Shown in pieces: positions 7,239 to 8,954 of a stretch of DNA of 8,954 nt. Under the pieces are notes generated by a model, which saw only the letters and a program-made list of their open reading frames with translations, searched no databases and was not told the origin of the DNA. Both the position numbers and the translations under genes were made by a program. Origin of the DNA: an uncultured Geobacteraceae bacterium (GTDB taxonomy: Bacteria > Desulfobacterota > Desulfuromonadia > Geobacterales > Pseudopelobacteraceae); NCBI GenBank assembly GCA_903879825.1, contig CAIRND010000293.1, forward strand, positions 1 through 8,954, given 5' to 3'. Numbering within the stretch: the first letter of the stretch is position 1; every line of letters starts with the position of its first letter.

Positions 7239-7315
7239 TGGAGCGGGAAACGGGACTCGAACCCGCGACCCTCAGCTTGGAAGGCTGACGCTCTAGCCAA
7301 CTGAGCTATTCCCGC
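7239..7315 (-). tRNA. tRNA-Gly (anticodon UCC)
   Basis: The 77-nt cloverleaf has an encoded CCA (7239-7241). Acceptor arms GCGGGAA and TTCCCGC pair fully; discriminator is U. The anticodon stem TCAGC/GCTGA encloses loop CTTCCAA, giving TCC. Only 10 nt separate it from the following tRNA-Thr. Position corresponds to E. coli glyT. Confidence 0.97.
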
Positions 7316-7419
7316 ACTACCAGACGAAGATATTTGGAAAACATATGGCCGTTACTTACCAGTTAAATGACTTGCCGTCTCCTGGGGTCGTACCGAACCA
7401 TCATTTTCCGATGATTTTA

Positions 7420-7504
7420 TGGTGGAGGGAGGAGGATTCGAACCTCCGAAGTCGCTGACGACAGATTTACAGTCTGTTCCCTTTGGCCGCTCGGGAATCC
7501 CTCC
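7420..7504 (-). tRNA. tRNA-Tyr (anticodon GUA)
   Basis: A class II tRNA of 85 nt with a long variable arm (around CGTCAGCGACTTCGG) and an encoded CCA (7420-7422). Acceptor arms GGAGGGA and TCCCTCC pair fully; discriminator is A. The anticodon stem ACAGA/TCTGT encloses loop CTGTAAA, giving GTA. Position corresponds to E. coli tyrU. A 104-nt spacer (7316-7419) follows it before tRNA-Gly; I see no gene there. Confidence 0.97.
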
Positions 7505-7550
7505 AGGGATGATTACTACATTTGTTTCAGATTCATTCTTAAGTTTAAAA

Positions 7551-7627
7551 TGGAGCCCCGTATCCGAATCGAACGGATCACCTGCTGATTACAAGTCAGC
7601 TGCTCTACCAGAATGAGCTAACGGGGC
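7551..7627 (-). tRNA. tRNA-Thr (anticodon UGU)
   Basis: The 77-nt cloverleaf has an encoded CCA (7551-7553). Acceptor arms GCCCCGT and ACGGGGC pair fully; discriminator is U. The anticodon stem GCTGA/TCAGC encloses loop CTTGTAA, giving TGT. It is the first gene of the tRNA-tuf transcription unit, about 30 nt downstream of the predicted transcription start, and corresponds by position to E. coli thrU. Confidence 0.97.
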
Positions 7628-7656
7628 CTAGACTTTCTGACTTAGAATGAAACAGA

Positions 7657-7692
7657 ACTTGTGTATTTAAAGAAAAATGCATCGTAAGTCAA
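7657..7692 (-). promoter_or_regulatory. Sigma70-type promoter of the tRNA-tuf operon
   Basis: On the minus strand TTGACT (-35, 7687-7692) and TAAATA (-10, 7664-7669) are separated by 17 bp. Transcription would start near 7657, about 30 nt before tRNA-Thr(UGU). It lies just downstream of the rpoH terminator, so the unit is isolated from rpoH. The discriminator is not clearly GC-rich, unlike many stringently controlled promoters. Prediction from sequence only. Confidence 0.7.
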
Positions 7693-7710
7693 GAACTATT
7701 TATAAATAAA

Positions 7711-7740
7711 AAAATGTACCCTTTTATTTGGGTACATTTT
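7711..7740 (-). terminator. Rho-independent terminator of rpoH
   Basis: A perfect 11-bp inverted repeat, AAAATGTACCC (minus strand 7740-7730) and GGGTACATTTT (7721-7711), with an 8-nt loop. The transcript runs on into a stretch of seven Ts and further AT-rich sequence. It begins 33 nt beyond the rpoH stop. Confidence 0.9.
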
Positions 7741-7773
7741 TATAACCGGATTCATTTAAGATATCTCTATAAT

Positions 7774-8616
7774 TTATGCTGCCAATAACGGTAGTAGCGC
7801 CTGTTTGGTTTTTTTAAGGGCACCTGCTTCAATCTGGCGGACGCGCTCTCGTGATATTGAAAAATGACTGGCGATCTCCTGCAGCGTCATCGGTTCGTCT
7901 GCGGTAATGCGTTTTTCGATTATGTATCGTTCTTTTTCGTTTAGCTGACTGACAACTCCAGCAACCATATTCTGAAGATTCTGGCTTTCCTGGAAGTCTG
8001 CAAGTTGCTCCTCTTGATTGAGTCGATCATCGGCGAGGGATTCCAGAGCTGTTGCACCGTCACTGCCCGGTATTTCAGCGTTGAGTGAACAATCACCCTG
8101 CATACGCTGCTCCATCTCGGTAAATTCCTGCTCTGTTACGTGTAAAGCTTGTGCCGCTGATGACATGCTCTCTTCATCGCCCATTTGAATCAGTGCGCTT
8201 TTAGTCTGACGCAGCTTGAAAAATAGTTTTCTCTGTGCTTGAGTTGTCCCAATCTTGAGAAGGCTCCATGAAGATATAATGTGATTTTGGATGTACGCCT
8301 TAATCCACCAGACTGCATACGATATCAGGCGGACCCCTTTGTAGGGATTGAATTTCCTTACCGCCATCATCAATCCAATGTTGCCTTCCTGAATCAGGTC
8401 AAGCATCTTTAAGCCGTAATGACGAAATTCGTATGCAACTTTGACGACAAATCTAAGGTTGGAGGTAATCAGGTTGTGTGCTGAAGTCAGATGCTTGTCT
8501 TCAAAGAAGGACACCGCATAACGGTGCTCTTCTTCCTCACTTAAAAGAGGAAACTTCCTTATTTCGTTCATATATAACCGAAGACTGTCAGCAACAACAG
8601 GTAACTGGGCTACCAT
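7774..8616 (-). CDS. rpoH: Heat-shock RNA polymerase sigma factor RpoH (sigma32)
   Basis: Directs RNA polymerase to heat-shock promoters (chaperones, proteases). 280 residues, against 284 in E. coli. Region 1.2 is around DSLRLYMNEIRKFPLLSEEEE (10-30). Region 2 covers about 48-118, with NLRFVVKVAYEF, DLIQEGNIGLMMAV (2.2) and RLISYAVWWIKAYIQNHI (2.3/2.4). The RpoH box QRKLFFKLR (128-136) is diagnostic and distinguishes it from RpoD and other sigmas. Region 4.2 has the helix-turn-helix MTLQEIASHFSISRERVRQIE (243-263). The ATG at 8616 has GAGGTGA (8623-8629) 6 nt upstream. It is a monocistronic unit by sequence: own promoter, CIRCE operator and terminator. Gene name is confident; regulon not visible here. 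Confidence 0.96.
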   Translation of the reverse strand: MVAQLPVVADSLRLYMNEIRKFPLLSEEEEHRYAVSFFEDKHLTSAHNLITSNLRFVVKVAYEFRHYGLKMLDLIQEGNIGLMMAVRKFNPYKGVRLISYAVWWIKAYIQNHIISSWSLLKIGTTQAQRKLFFKLRQTKSALIQMGDEESMSSAAQALHVTEQEFTEMEQRMQGDCSLNAEIPGSDGATALESLADDRLNQEEQLADFQESQNLQNMVAGVVSQLNEKERYIIEKRITADEPMTLQEIASHFSISRERVRQIEAGALKKTKQALLPLLAA

Positions 8617-8644
8617 GATGGTTCACCTCTTTATCTGAAATACG

Positions 8645-8671
8645 TTAGCACTCTCTGCTAGTGACTGCTAA
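8645..8671. promoter_or_regulatory. CIRCE element (HrcA operator) at the rpoH promoter
   Basis: The + strand reads TTAGCACTC, 9-nt spacer TCTGCTAGT, then GACTGCTAA. The CIRCE consensus is TTAGCACTC-N9-GAGTGCTAA, so spacing is exact and 17 of 18 arm bases match (one G to C in the right arm). It directly abuts the -10 hexamer of rpoH and covers the expected transcription start, the classic position for repression. HrcA itself is not in the window. Confidence 0.92.
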
Positions 8672-8699
8672 AATATACCAAACGAATAGTAAAAATCAA
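8672..8699 (-). promoter_or_regulatory. Sigma70-type promoter of rpoH
   Basis: On the minus strand TTGATT (-35, 8694-8699) and TATATT (-10, 8672-8677, 5 of 6 consensus) are 16 bp apart. The start would be near 8665, inside the CIRCE, giving a leader of about 48 nt before the rpoH ATG. It does not look like a sigma32 promoter. Confidence 0.75.
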
Positions 8700-8811
8700 G
8701 CGGTTGTTTAGTTGGAAAGATGATTATTCATCGAATCTGAATTTACTTTCGGTGTCAGTCTTCACTATTTTTGCTTGTATTCTACTCACCGTGCGCTGTA
8801 ATTTGATATGT

Positions 8812-8954
8812 ATGAAAACTTCCTTTCCCATTCGGATTCCCCTGCTGGCGCTTTCTATTGTAGCGATAAGTCTCCTCCATTATTTCACTCCGCTGCATCT
8901 GCATTATTTACACGATATATTTCAGCGTCTTTACTATCTACCTGTTATTCTGGC
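8812..8954 (+). CDS. N-terminus of a membrane protein, probably a sensor histidine kinase (cut by window edge)
   Basis: Only 47 codons are visible, from ATG 8812: MKTSFPIRIPLLALSIVAIS followed by LLHYFTPLHLHYLHDIFQRL and YYLPVIL. Residues about 9-25 form a hydrophobic membrane span, and a second hydrophobic segment begins at YYLPVIL at the edge. I associate the HxLHDIFQRLYYLP pattern with the membrane sensor region of PAS/histidine kinases of Desulfuromonadia; no catalytic domain can be seen, so this is a family guess. No clear Shine-Dalgarno precedes the ATG, and the frame is open further upstream (GTG at 8791 and 8752), so the start is uncertain. Divergent from rpoH; no convincing promoter seen. 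The CIRCE is about 140 bp upstream and unlikely to control it. Confidence 0.5.
   Translation, partial: MKTSFPIRIPLLALSIVAISLLHYFTPLHLHYLHDIFQRLYYLPVIL

Noticed and set aside
8672..8720. Sigma32-type autoregulatory promoter for rpoH (CTTGATT).
   Set aside because: The -10 region TATATT lacks the C-rich sigma32 pattern and fits sigma70 well.

Overview
The window is a chromosomal core region of a low-GC (about 43% by eye) Gram-negative bacterium, most likely a member of the Desulfuromonadia (Geobacter/Desulfuromonas/Pelobacter group, former Deltaproteobacteria). This rests on the close resemblance of RpoB, EF-Tu, L10, L7/L12 and L1 to Geobacter-type sequences as I remember them, on a proteobacterial RpoH, and on a divergent membrane-sensor N-terminus of a kind I associate with that group. 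No database search was possible.

Almost everything is read from the minus strand, so the biological order runs from high to low coordinates. At the right edge a + strand membrane protein gene begins (8812, cut by the window). Divergent from it is rpoH (8616-7774), the heat-shock sigma factor. Its sigma70-type promoter is directly abutted by a near-perfect CIRCE (HrcA operator). rpoH ends in a strong intrinsic terminator (7711-7740), and within about 20 bp a new sigma70-like promoter (-35 at 7687-7692) starts the translation/transcription super-operon: tRNA-Thr(UGU), tRNA-Tyr(GUA), tRNA-Gly(UCC), tRNA-Thr(GGU), tuf, rpmG, tRNA-Trp(CCA), secE, nusG, rplK, rplA, rplJ, rplL, rpoB (cut at the left edge). 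The order tRNA-Thr/Tyr/Gly/Thr/tuf is the same as thrU-tyrU-glyT-thrT-tufB of E. coli.

The genes supply elongation (EF-Tu, tRNAs, ribosomal proteins L33, L11, L1, L10, L7/L12), RNA polymerase and its elongation factor (RpoB, NusG) and the translocon subunit SecE. Regulatory RNA structures sit where autogenous control is expected: an L10-type leader before rplJ, and a stem-loop between rplL and rpoB that may act as an attenuator or processing site.

Two things stand out. First, RpoB is intact but carries about 130 extra residues in the beta lobe (nt about 608-997), lower in GC than its surroundings and absent from the E. coli and Geobacter proteins as I know them. Second, the CIRCE operator at the rpoH promoter implies that the HrcA repressor controls the heat-shock sigma factor. 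The rest is a conserved housekeeping locus; I see no mobile elements, CRISPR arrays or defence genes. No stretch over 300 bases lacks a gene.
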